Of a stretch of 64,000 nt of DNA, positions 10,781-19,468 are shown piece after piece. Made by a program: the position numbers and the translations under genes. The notes beneath the pieces are model-generated. The model made no database searches. It worked only from the letters and a program-made list of their open reading frames with translations, and was not told the origin of the DNA. Origin of the DNA: Herbaspirillum sp. (GTDB lineage Bacteria; Pseudomonadota; Gammaproteobacteria; Burkholderiales; Burkholderiaceae_D); contig NZ_JAGIBI010000005.1 of assembly GCF_017744395.1 (NCBI RefSeq), positions 62,001 through 126,000 on the forward strand. The letters are read 5' to 3'. Every line of letters begins with the position of its first letter. The stretch's first letter is position 1.

Positions 10781-12907
10781 TCAGGCCCGTGCCGGGGCCG
10801 GGCAGAGCGCCGCCGCCAGCAGGCACAGGGTTGCCACCGCGTCGGCCTGGGCCAGCTGGATCGGCGCCGGGCGCCGGCGCGACAATTCATGCAAGGCCGC
10901 CGCGTCGCGCGCGGCCAGCGCCGCGCCCATCTCCTGCAGCCAGGGCGCCAGGCCGGCCGGGCTTTGCTGCGGATGCGTCCAGACATGGCTGGCGGCAGCG
11001 GCCAGGCGGCGCGACAGGGCCACGGCGGTGCGGCCGGCGCCGCTCTCGCCATCGGCCAGGCGACGCTCGCGCATCAGGCGTTGCAGCAGCAGGCCGGCTT
11101 CGACGTTGGCCACGCAGGCATCGCGCCGCCGCGCATGCATGCGGGCGACGTCGGCGCTGCCGTGCCCGACGCAGGTGGCATCGGCCAGATAGGCCAGGTT
11201 GAGCTGCACCATGCGCAGCAATTGCGCCCGCAGATCGACCGTCTGGCGGCGCGGCCAGAACAGGTAGCTGGCCAGCACCGCCACCGCCGCGCCGATCACG
11301 TTGTTGCCGGCGCGCAGCGCGGCATTGGCCAGCTGCTGCGCGGGATCGACCGCCACATCGGCCACCAGCACGAACACCGGCGTCAGGAACGTCGCATACA
11401 AGCCGTAGCTGACCGGGCGCAGGGCCATGGTCAGCACCGTCAGCGGGAATACCAGCACCGCCAGCGCCAGCGGCGAATGCACCACCAGGCACAGGGCCAG
11501 CGCCAGCACGCCGCCGACGATGCTGCCGACGGCGCGCTCCATGCTGCGCGCCCAGCTGTCGGCGATGGTCGGCTGCATCACCAGCATGGTGGCCATCGTG
11601 GCCCAGTAGCCGAAGGGCAGTTCCAGCAGGTGCACGACCAGGTAGGTAGCGCCGGCGGCGGCCGCGCAACGCCAGGCATGATGCATCTCGGCCGAACGGG
11701 CATTGGCGTGCAGCGCGGCCTTGCGCCACAGCGCGCACAGGCGATGCAACAGCAGGCGCAGGGTGCCGTACCCGTCTTCACCGGCCACGCGCGCGGCCTG
11801 CTTCAATCCGGCCGGATCGACGGCGCCGGCCGCCAGCGGCGCTTCCACCAACTGCAGCACGCGGCCGGCGCCGCTGGGCAGGCGCGCCACCAGCTGGCGC
11901 AAGCGCAGCATGATGCGCGCGTCGTCGGCGGCCTCGATACGGTCGCCGGCGGCCATCGCCATCTGCATGCCTTGCAGCAGTTGCGCCATGCCCGCCAGCA
12001 CGCGCGCGGTGCGGCGGCCGGCGGCGGGGTCCTGGTAATGCGTCAGGCGCAGGTCGGCCAGCACGGTGATGCAGTCGAGCAGTTCGCCGGCGCGCGCCAG
12101 CCTGACCAGCAGATTCTCGTACAGGCGGCGCGATTCGGTGCGCTCGCCGGCCACCGCATCCAGCGCCCGCCGCGCATTGGCGATGTCGACCCGCGCATGG
12201 CGGCGCGTGCGGGCCGCCAGCTCGGCGGCATGCGCCGACTGCGCGGGATCATGGCCGTTATCGCTGGCGGCGGCGAGCGCCGCCAGTTCCGCCAGCGCGC
12301 CGTAGACGCGCGCCACCGCCTTGCGCGCCGGCGCGAAAGGGTGGATGCGCCAGACCGTCAGCCCCAGCAGCATGGCCCACAGGCAGCCGCCGAAATAGAT
12401 CAGCACATGGCTCTGCGACAACGGCCACAGCACCACCGGCGTGTCGGCCATGATGGCCGAGACCCCGGCCGCCAGCATCAGCACCAGGCCGGCGGCGGCG
12501 CCGTAGATGCGCGAGAAGCCGGCCACGCCGGCGCAAGCCATGATGGCCAGCAAACCCGCCTCGACGCTCCAGCCGGCGACCGTGGCGGCGAACATGCCGC
12601 CCAGCGTCGACGCCAGCGCGAAACCGCCCATCGACGCCAGCCGCTCGCGATTGGAGCCGGCGCTGTCGGCCAGACAGGTCAGGAAGGCGCCGATCGCGGC
12701 CCATGAAAACAGCGGATTGCCCAGCCACTCGCCCAGCAGCAGCATGGCGCTGGCGCCGCAGGCTGCGCGCAGCCCTTCGGACAGGCTGGCATTGCGCAGC
12801 GGGAAATCGGCTTGCCAGCGTTCCAGCCGGGCGCGGACGCGGCGCCAGGGCAAGTTGAGCAAACCACGCAAGAAGGAAAAACCGGAAAAGGATAGCGGCG
12901 GCGGCAT
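10781..12907 (-). CDS. FUSC-family membrane protein (fusaric acid resistance/aromatic acid exporter type)
   Basis: 708 residues with two membrane blocks: residues ~50-190 and, after a soluble helical middle, ~385-530. The repeated hydrophobic pattern is typical of the FUSC family (WAAIGAFLTCLADSAG in the first block, YWATMATMLVMQPTIADSW in the second). Relatives include YccS-like proteins and AaeB efflux components. Without an adjacent membrane-fusion partner an efflux role is only suggested. It lies upstream of mscS on the same strand. Confidence 0.85.
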   Translation of the reverse strand: MPPPLSFSGFSFLRGLLNLPWRRVRARLERWQADFPLRNASLSEGLRAACGASAMLLLGEWLGNPLFSWAAIGAFLTCLADSAGSNRERLASMGGFALASTLGGMFAATVAGWSVEAGLLAIMACAGVAGFSRIYGAAAGLVLMLAAGVSAIMADTPVVLWPLSQSHVLIYFGGCLWAMLLGLTVWRIHPFAPARKAVARVYGALAELAALAAASDNGHDPAQSAHAAELAARTRRHARVDIANARRALDAVAGERTESRRLYENLLVRLARAGELLDCITVLADLRLTHYQDPAAGRRTARVLAGMAQLLQGMQMAMAAGDRIEAADDARIMLRLRQLVARLPSGAGRVLQLVEAPLAAGAVDPAGLKQAARVAGEDGYGTLRLLLHRLCALWRKAALHANARSAEMHHAWRCAAAAGATYLVVHLLELPFGYWATMATMLVMQPTIADSWARSMERAVGSIVGGVLALALCLVVHSPLALAVLVFPLTVLTMALRPVSYGLYATFLTPVFVLVADVAVDPAQQLANAALRAGNNVIGAAVAVLASYLFWPRRQTVDLRAQLLRMVQLNLAYLADATCVGHGSADVARMHARRRDACVANVEAGLLLQRLMRERRLADGESGAGRTAVALSRRLAAAASHVWTHPQQSPAGLAPWLQEMGAALAARDAAALHELSRRRPAPIQLAQADAVATLCLLAAALCPAPARA

Positions 12908-13113
12908 GCTAAGAGGGAGAGGGCGGGGCGGTCTGGAGTGAAAAGGCCGATGCCCGCGCGCTTTATTCCCGCAGCGGCGTCATTCCGGGTCCGCCGCCGC
13001 GGCCGGCGGCGCAGCGGGCATTGGCAGGGTGCAGTATAGGAAGGCGGGAATATTCTTTGTATGACTTAAGTGCTTATGTTGTATTCCAAAGGAGAATAAT
13101 TTGGAAAGCGCAT

Positions 13114-14010
13114 TCAAGCACCCGACTTGCCCCCGGCAAACAACTCCCCGCTGATCTCCATCCACGCCCGCGCCGCATGCGACAGATAGCCGCCGCGCGT
13201 GACATAGGCGACCTGCCACTGCACCTCCGGTTCGACCAGCCGCACCGCCTGCAGCTGGTCGGTGGCGATACGGTGGATGAAAGGCTCGGGCAACAGGGCC
13301 GCGCCCATGCCGGCCAACGCCATCGCCACCAGCCAGTCCCACTGGCCGCTTTGCGCGGCGACCTGCGGGGCGATGCCGAGCTGGCCGAAGGTGCCGCGCA
13401 GGCTGCGCGTGAGGCCGAATTCGTTGTTGAGCATCACCAGCGGCAGGCCGTCCAGTTGGGCGCAGCGCAGGGTGGCCCGGTTCTTCTGGAAACTGCCGGC
13501 CTGGGCCACGGCCCAGATCGGATAGCGCGCCACCGGCATCACTTCCAGCTCCAGTTCGGGATCGGCGGGCAGCACCGTCATGCCGATTTCCAGCTCGCCA
13601 TTGGCCACGCGCTGCTCGATCTGCGGGCCGGTGTCTTCCTTGAGGTTGAGCGCGATTTCCGGATGGCGCTCGCGGAAGGCCTTGAGCACCGGCGTGCACA
13701 GGATGTTGATCATGGGCGGAATGCCGATGTCCAAATGGCCCAAGCGCTGCGCCTTGGTGTCGCGCACCTCCGCGTTGAGGCGTTGCATCGAAGCCAGGAT
13801 CTGCTGGCCCTGTTCGTAGACCACGCGGCCGGTGTCGGTCAGCGCCAGGTGGCGGCCGTCGCGGATCAGCAGCGGGGCATCCACCTCGTCCTCCAGTTGC
13901 CGCACCATCTTGCTGACGGTGGACTGGGTCACGTGCAAGGCGTCGGCGGCGCGGCTGAAGCTGTTCAGGCGTACCGTTTCGGTGAAATAGCGCAGGGCGC
14001 GGATATCCAT
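13114..14010 (-). CDS. LysR-family regulator, divergent from CoA-transferase gene
   Basis: 298 residues: N-terminal winged helix (MDIRALRYFTETVRLNSFSR, HVTQSTVSKMVRQLEDEVD) and a substrate-binding type C-terminal domain (LGHLDIGIPPMINILCTPVL). It faces the succinate-CoA transferase/acetyl-CoA hydrolase gene across 207 bp, so that gene is its most likely target. Confidence 0.92.
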   Translation of the reverse strand: MDIRALRYFTETVRLNSFSRAADALHVTQSTVSKMVRQLEDEVDAPLLIRDGRHLALTDTGRVVYEQGQQILASMQRLNAEVRDTKAQRLGHLDIGIPPMINILCTPVLKAFRERHPEIALNLKEDTGPQIEQRVANGELEIGMTVLPADPELELEVMPVARYPIWAVAQAGSFQKNRATLRCAQLDGLPLVMLNNEFGLTRSLRGTFGQLGIAPQVAAQSGQWDWLVAMALAGMGAALLPEPFIHRIATDQLQAVRLVEPEVQWQVAYVTRGGYLSHAARAWMEISGELFAGGKSGA

Positions 14011-14217
14011 GTTGGCCAGGTTTTCGAGGTGGAGGCGAGGGCCGCCGAAGTATGCAGATTCCGACTGGAACCGCAGAATTTAAATCATACAGCGCATACA
14101 GGCCGGCTCCTATACTGGATCGAAACAAGAATGAAAGAAGTCCGTTCCACGGCCCATCATTGCCCGCCGGCGCGGATGCACTTCTCTTTTCCAAAAGAAA
14201 CCGAGCAGGAGCACACC

Positions 14218-15708
14218 ATGGATAGCCAGCGCATCCGCCAGCCGCAATTGGCCGGCAAACTCATGTCGGCCGACGAGGCCGCCGCCTTTTTCCACAACGG
14301 CATGACCATCGGCATGAGCGGCTTCACCCGCGCCGGCGACGCCAAGGCCATGCCGCGCGCCTTGGCCGAACGCGCCAGGCGCGAGGAACTGCGCTTCACC
14401 GTCATCACCGGCGCTTCGCTGGGCAACGGCAGCGACGGCCTGATGGCCGAAGCCGGGCTGCTGGCGCGACGCCTGCCGTTCCAGGTGGATGCCACGCTGC
14501 GCGGCAAGATCAATGCCGGCGAGGTCATGTTCATCGACCAGCATCTTTCTGAGACCGCCGAACAACTGCGCAGCGGTACGCCGTCGCGCATCGACATCGC
14601 CGTGATCGAGGCGGCGGCCATCACCGAGAACGGCATCGTGCCGACCATGTCGGTAGGCAATTCGGCCAGCTTCGTCGAGCAGGCCAAGCAGATCGTGATC
14701 GAACTCAACACCAGCGTGCCGCTGGCGCTGGAAGGCCTGCACGACATCTACCTGCCGGCCGAACGCCCGGCGCGCGGCCCGATCCCGCTGACCGCCGCGC
14801 AACAACGCATCGGCCGCGCCACCATCCCGTTCGACCCGGCCAAGGTGGTCGCCATCGTGCTGACCGAAACGCCGGACAGCCCGTCCTCGGTGCTGCCGCC
14901 GGATGCAGAGACCAACGCCATCGCCCGCCACGTGATCGGTTTCCTCGAATCGGAAGTGGAAGCCAAGCGCCTGCCGCACACGCTGGCGCCGCTGCAGGCA
15001 GGCATCGGCACCATCGCCAACGCGGTGCTGCACGGGCTGGTGGAGTCGCCGTTCCGCAACCTGACCATGTATTCGGAAGTGCTGCAGGACAGCGCCATCG
15101 AGCTGCTCGACTCGGGCCAGCTGGCGTTCGCCTCGGCCTCGTCGATCACGCTGTCATCGGCCAAGTACCGGCACTTCATCGACAACCTCGACAAGTACCG
15201 CGACAAGCTGGTGCTGCGCCCGCAAGAGATCAGCAACCACCCGGAACTGGTGCGGCGGCTGGGCATCATCGGCCTCAACACCGCGCTGGAATTCGACATC
15301 TACGGCAACGTCAACTCCACCCACGTCGGCGGCACGCACATGATGAACGGCATCGGCGGCTCGGGCGACTTCGCCCGCAACGGGCAACTCTCGATCTTCG
15401 TCTCCAAGTCGGTGGCCAAGGGCGGGGCGGTTTCCAGCGTGGTGCCGATGGTCTCGCATGTGGACCACAGCGAGCACGACGTCGACGTGCTGGTCACCGA
15501 ATGGGGCCTGGCCGACCTGCGCGGACTGGCGCCGCGCGAGCGGGCGGTGCAGGTGATCGAGCACTGCTGCCATCCCGACTACCGCCCGCAATTGCGCGAC
15601 TACTTCGAGCGCGCCTGCCGGGCCGGCGGCCACACGCCGCACCTGCTGGGCGAGGCTTTCTCCTGGCACCAGCATTACGCGCAGCACAAGACCATGCGCT
15701 TGAGTTAA
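14218..15708 (+). CDS. acetyl-CoA hydrolase / succinate-CoA transferase family protein
   Basis: 496 residues. It resembles the ScpC/Cat1/AarC type class I CoA-transferases that move CoA between acetyl- or propionyl-CoA and succinate. Visible family blocks include GMTIGMSGFTRAGDAKAMP, ITGASLGNGSDGLMAEAG, GIGTIANAVLHGL and GSGDFARNGQLSIFVSKSV. The start chosen (ATG 14218, MDSQRIRQ) follows GAGCAGGAG; a much longer open frame upstream has no support. It faces a LysR gene. Whether it acts as hydrolase or transferase cannot be decided by eye. Confidence 0.88.
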   Translation: MDSQRIRQPQLAGKLMSADEAAAFFHNGMTIGMSGFTRAGDAKAMPRALAERARREELRFTVITGASLGNGSDGLMAEAGLLARRLPFQVDATLRGKINAGEVMFIDQHLSETAEQLRSGTPSRIDIAVIEAAAITENGIVPTMSVGNSASFVEQAKQIVIELNTSVPLALEGLHDIYLPAERPARGPIPLTAAQQRIGRATIPFDPAKVVAIVLTETPDSPSSVLPPDAETNAIARHVIGFLESEVEAKRLPHTLAPLQAGIGTIANAVLHGLVESPFRNLTMYSEVLQDSAIELLDSGQLAFASASSITLSSAKYRHFIDNLDKYRDKLVLRPQEISNHPELVRRLGIIGLNTALEFDIYGNVNSTHVGGTHMMNGIGGSGDFARNGQLSIFVSKSVAKGGAVSSVVPMVSHVDHSEHDVDVLVTEWGLADLRGLAPRERAVQVIEHCCHPDYRPQLRDYFERACRAGGHTPHLLGEAFSWHQHYAQHKTMRLS

Positions 15709-16727
15709 GCGCCGTCCTCCTTGCGGGCGGCAGGCTGCCGCCGCGCCAGCGCATCCCAGCCGACCGCGCCGCGCACGGCGCCCGGCATGGCTTCCTTCAT
15801 GGTATCGATGAAGTGGCGCAGCCGCGCCGGATAAAAGCGCGCATAGGGGTACAGCAGCGACACCGGCAGCGATGCTGGCTCCCATTCCGGCAGCAACTGC
15901 ACCAGCCGGCCGGCCGCCACATCCTCGGCCAAAATCCATGACGACCCGACCGCCACGCCCACGCCTTCGATGGCGGTGTTGCGCAACGCGTACAGGCTAT
16001 CGGTCACCAAATGCGGCCGGAACGCGACATGCCTTTGCTCGCCGGTATGCACATGCGTGAGCGTCACCTCGCGCCGGTAAAAGGCGGGAATGGCGATCCA
16101 GGGCAGGGCGGCGAGGTCGGCCGGATGCTGCGGCGTCGGCCGGCCGGCCAGCAATGACGGTGCCGCCACCGTCATGCGCGGCACCTCGGCCAGGTGGATC
16201 GCCACCACGGAAGGGTCATGCACTTCGCCCACCTGGATCGCGCAATCGATGCCCTGGGTAATGAAATCGGCGGCGCGATCATGCAGCAGCCATTCCACCG
16301 CGACCAGCGGATGGCGGCGCATGAATTCCGTCAACGGACCGATCAGCTGCTTTTGCCCGAACGCATGCGGCACCACCACCCGCAGCGCGCCTTCGGCCTG
16401 CAGGCGCGCCCCGCGCAATTCGCTTTCGAACTCATCCCACCCGGCCAGCAAGTCCTTGGCACGCTCGTAGCAGCGCTCGCCGTCGTCGGTCAGCTTCATC
16501 GCATGGGTGGAACGCTGCAGCAGGCGCACGCCCAGCGAACGTTCCAGCGCCTGCAGGCGGCGGCTGATGGTGGGCTGGGTGATCCCCAATTGGACGGCCG
16601 CGGCCGACAGGCTGCCGGCTTCGACGATGCGCACGAAGGTCTGCATCAGCTCGATGCGGTCGGTCAGGCCGGCAGCCGTCAGCGAGGCTGTTTGGGAGGA
16701 AGGGGAGGAGGGCGATGGCTTGGTCAT
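15705..16727 (-). CDS. LysR-family regulator, divergent from MFS gene
   Basis: 340 residues from ATG 16727. A Ser/Thr-rich leader of ~25 residues precedes the winged helix (LMQTFVRIVEAGSLSAAAVQ, GITQPTISRRLQALERSLG), then a C-terminal effector domain. An upstream open extension to 16814 is possible but crosses the operator. The stop codon overlaps that of the convergent CoA-transferase gene by 4 bases. It most likely controls the MFS gene at 16871. Confidence 0.9.
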   Translation of the reverse strand: MTKPSPSSPSSQTASLTAAGLTDRIELMQTFVRIVEAGSLSAAAVQLGITQPTISRRLQALERSLGVRLLQRSTHAMKLTDDGERCYERAKDLLAGWDEFESELRGARLQAEGALRVVVPHAFGQKQLIGPLTEFMRRHPLVAVEWLLHDRAADFITQGIDCAIQVGEVHDPSVVAIHLAEVPRMTVAAPSLLAGRPTPQHPADLAALPWIAIPAFYRREVTLTHVHTGEQRHVAFRPHLVTDSLYALRNTAIEGVGVAVGSSWILAEDVAAGRLVQLLPEWEPASLPVSLLYPYARFYPARLRHFIDTMKEAMPGAVRGAVGWDALARRQPAARKEDGA

Positions 16728-16740
16728 ACGCCTAACGTAT
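16726..16740. promoter_or_regulatory. candidate LysR box overlapping its own start codon
   Basis: ATACG (16726-16730), spacer CCTAA, CGTAT (16736-16740): a perfect interrupted palindrome of 15 bp, the size of a T-N11-A LysR site. Its left arm covers part of the LysR ATG (16727-16725), which suggests autoregulation as well as control of the divergent MFS gene. Confidence 0.55.
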
Positions 16741-16870
16741 ATTAATTCTGCTTCCCACGCTACTACCGTCTGCCCGGGCACAAGCGCAGAATCCGCTTCA
16801 ACGCTGGCAAACAAAGGTTTTTCCGGCCAGTCCGAGGCAAAACCATCGTAGATATCTCAGGAGTTTCATC

Positions 16871-18115
16871 ATGAATAACATTCCTAATGCGCATATAGCC
16901 ACCGGCGCGTTGGCACCCAAGGCCCATCCGCAGGCGCACGGCCTGTCGCCGGCCTTGATCCTGCTGCTGGCCACCGGCGCCGGCCTGTCCGTCGCCTCCC
17001 TGTACTACTCGCAGCCGATGCTGGGCGTGCTGGCCGACGATATCGGCGCCTCCGAGCGCGCCGTCGGCATGGTGCCGATGTCGACCCAGCTCGGTTACGC
17101 GCTGGGCATCCTGTTGCTGGCGCCGCTGGGCGACCGCTACGACCGCCGCCGCATCATCCTGATCAAGGCCGCGGTGCTGACCGCCGCGCTGCTGCTGGCC
17201 GGCGCCGCCTCCGGCATCGGCATGCTGCTGGCGGCCAGCCTGGCCGTCGGCCTGGCCGCCACGATGGCGCAAGACATCGTCCCGGCCGCCGCCACCCTGG
17301 CGCCGGAACAGCACCGCGGCCGCATCGTCGGCACCGTGATGACGGGGCTCTTGCTGGGCATCCTGCTGTCGCGCGTGGTGAGCGGCTTCGTGGCCGAGCA
17401 CTTCGGCTGGCGCGCCATGTTCGTCGGCGCCGCCGGCAGCATCGCGCTGATCGGCGCGGCCGCATGGCGCGGCCTGCCGCGCTTCCGTCCGACCACCCAC
17501 CTGTCGTACGGCGCGCTGCTGGGCTCGCTGGGCAGCCTGGTCAAGAAGCATGGCGCCTTGCGCCGCGCCGCGCTGGCCCAAGGCTTGGTAGCGATCGGTT
17601 TCTCGGCCTTCTGGTCGACCCTGGCGGTGATGCTGCATGGCGCGCCGTTCCACCTGGGCAGCGCCGCCGCCGGCGCCTTCGGCCTGGCAGGCGCAGCTGG
17701 CGCCCTGGCCGCGCCGCTGGCCGGCCGCATCGCCGACAAGAAGGGCCCGGAACTGGTCACCCGCCTGGGCATCGGCCTGGCGACCGTGTCCTTCGCCGCG
17801 ATGGCGCTGGCGCCGTGGTTTTCGACGGAAGGCCAGCTGATCCTGATCGCGGTGGCCACCATCGGCTTCGACCTCGGCGTGCAAGCTACGCTGGTGGCGC
17901 ACCAGAGCATCGTCTACAGCATCGAACCCGGCGCCCGCAGCCGCCTCAACGCGGTGCTGTTCGTGGGCATGTTCATCGGCATGGCCGGCGGCGCGGCCCT
18001 GGGCAGCCTGGCGCTGGCGCAGTGGGGCTGGATCGCGGTGGTCGGACTGGCCGTGCTGACCTCGCTGCTGGCGCTGACGGTGCGCCTGTGGCCGGGCGCA
18101 GCCAAGGCGCACTGA
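16871..18115 (+). CDS. MFS transporter
   Basis: 414 residues, 12 membrane segments. The cytoplasmic loop 2-3 reads APLGDRYDRRRIILIKA and its counterpart in the second half is AGRIADKKGPELVTRLG. A short hydrophilic N-terminal tail (MNNIPNAHIATGALAPKAHP) precedes the first helix. SLYYSQPMLGVLADDIG is typical of the same efflux branch as the gene at 5530, but the two proteins are only distantly alike. Substrate unknown. Divergent from a LysR gene and followed by a clear terminator. Confidence 0.9.
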   Translation: MNNIPNAHIATGALAPKAHPQAHGLSPALILLLATGAGLSVASLYYSQPMLGVLADDIGASERAVGMVPMSTQLGYALGILLLAPLGDRYDRRRIILIKAAVLTAALLLAGAASGIGMLLAASLAVGLAATMAQDIVPAAATLAPEQHRGRIVGTVMTGLLLGILLSRVVSGFVAEHFGWRAMFVGAAGSIALIGAAAWRGLPRFRPTTHLSYGALLGSLGSLVKKHGALRRAALAQGLVAIGFSAFWSTLAVMLHGAPFHLGSAAAGAFGLAGAAGALAAPLAGRIADKKGPELVTRLGIGLATVSFAAMALAPWFSTEGQLILIAVATIGFDLGVQATLVAHQSIVYSIEPGARSRLNAVLFVGMFIGMAGGAALGSLALAQWGWIAVVGLAVLTSLLALTVRLWPGAAKAH

Positions 18116-18142
18116 AGACCTCGGCTTGCCTTTTTACTATAG

Positions 18143-18171
18143 CGGCTCCGGTGCAAACCGGGGCCGTTTTT
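18143..18171 (+). terminator. rho-independent terminator of MFS gene
   Basis: CGGCTCCGG, loop TGCAAA, CCGGGGCCG (one G-T pair), then five T at 18167-18171, 28 bases after the stop codon. Confidence 0.88.
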
Positions 18172-18272
18172 GCATCTTGCCGCCGGGGAACAGGCGCCAA
18201 TATCTTCCCGCCGACGTCGCCCGGCTGCCCAACATCTTTTATAATCGTCGGCAGGAGACAACCCATCGCGGC

Positions 18273-18530
18273 ATGACGCGAACAACGACGGTGGATGGCA
18301 TGGCACTGTATTTCAAAAACAAGAAACCCAAGACCTTCCTTGGCGCGCCCGTGGGCTGGCCATTGATGTGTCTGATGGCGCTCGACTTGTTCATCGCCGG
18401 CCTGATGTTCCTTTCTGAACACATCTGGAGCGGCCTGATCCTGCTGTACCCCCCGGTCGCGCTGGCCCTCGCCATGATCGCCGACTCCCGCAAGGAAAAA
18501 CTGGCCGCGCAAGAACGGCGCCGCCGCTGA
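18273..18530 (+). CDS. small two-helix membrane protein, unknown
   Basis: 85 residues if it starts at ATG 18273; an ATG at 18300 (MALYFKNKKPKTF) is equally possible. A GGCAGGAG site lies ~15 bases before the first. A basic start is followed by two hydrophobic stretches (GWPLMCLMALDLFIAGLMF and LILLYPPVALALAMI) and a highly charged tail rich in Arg/Lys/Glu. Probably an inner-membrane protein. Not recognised. It may be co-transcribed with the ABC ATPase gene 62 bases downstream. Confidence 0.65.
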   Translation: MTRTTTVDGMALYFKNKKPKTFLGAPVGWPLMCLMALDLFIAGLMFLSEHIWSGLILLYPPVALALAMIADSRKEKLAAQERRRR

Positions 18531-18592
18531 TCCGCCCTTGAGCCGCATCGCCGTACGGACCTCCCGTCCCGGCGCTTTCACGCCACCCTCCC

Positions 18593-19231
18593 ATGACGAC
18601 ACCACAAGACCGCCCCGCGCTGCTGCAGGTCAGCAAGCTCAATTTCGCCTATCCCGGGCATGAACTGTTCAAGAACCTGTCCGCCGCGATTCCCGCCGGC
18701 ATCACGCTGGTGCGCGGCGGCGACGGCCGCGGCAAGACTACCTTGCTGCAATTGCTGGGCGGGCTGATGCCGGTGAAGGACGGCGTGCTGGAACTGGACG
18801 GCATCCGCCTGGATGAGGACAGCGAAGCTTATCGGCGCAAGGTGTTCCACGTCGATCCGCGCACCGAGGCGTACGACCAATTGACGCCGCCTGAGTTTTT
18901 CGATGCCATGCAGAAACGCTTTCCGGGTTTCGACCATGCGCGCCTGCCGGCATTGATCGAAGGCCTGTCGCTGGCGCCGCACCTGGAGAAGAAGCTGTTC
19001 ATGCTCTCCACCGGCAGCAAGCGCAAGGTCTACCTGGCCGCCGCCTTTGCCGCCGGCGCCACGCTGAACCTGCTGGACGATCCCTTCGCCGGGCTGGACC
19101 GCGCCTCGATCAACTTCGTCACGCAAACCCTCGACGCGCAGGCAGGCAGCCAACGGCAAGCCTGGGTGGTGGCCCTGTATGAAGCGCCGGCAGGGGTGGC
19201 GCTGGCGGCCTCCATCGACCTGGGCGACTAA
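18593..19231 (+). CDS. orphan ABC-type ATPase with degenerate motifs
   Basis: 212-residue single nucleotide-binding domain. Walker A is GGDGRGKTT; Walker B is LNLLDDPFAGLD with Asp where the catalytic Glu usually follows (LDDP instead of LDEP). The signature is LSTGS rather than LSGGQ, and the switch His is not evident. Such ATPases resemble CcmA/heme exporter or regulatory ABC proteins. No permease gene is adjacent except the small two-helix protein just upstream. Hydrolysis may be slow or absent. Partner and substrate unknown. Confidence 0.8.
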   Translation: MTTPQDRPALLQVSKLNFAYPGHELFKNLSAAIPAGITLVRGGDGRGKTTLLQLLGGLMPVKDGVLELDGIRLDEDSEAYRRKVFHVDPRTEAYDQLTPPEFFDAMQKRFPGFDHARLPALIEGLSLAPHLEKKLFMLSTGSKRKVYLAAAFAAGATLNLLDDPFAGLDRASINFVTQTLDAQAGSQRQAWVVALYEAPAGVALAASIDLGD

Positions 19232-19468
19232 GCGCCTCTCATTGCCGCACCACAATTCCCCCATTCCGAGAATTGCCGGTGCTTTATGCCGCTGCTCCCG
19301 CTTAGCGGCGGCCGCCTTTGTTATCTATGATGATAAGGCACCGTCGCCACCGGTCTTGCCCCGTCTCCCGAGCCATCCGGCCGCATCCTCACCCCGGCGA
19401 TCCCGCCGCCACGGCGCATGCGATACGCATATCCAACACACATGTCGTCCGCGACAGGGGGAACCGCC

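Noticed and set aside
9647..12706. 1019-residue open frame on the plus strand
   Set aside because: It runs antisense to mscS and the FUSC gene, is full of His/Gln/Arg low-complexity runs and has no domain; a by-product of high GC.
13021..14217. 400-residue upstream extension of the CoA-transferase
   Set aside because: It lies antisense to the LysR gene; the protein family starts near 14218 with a good ribosome site.
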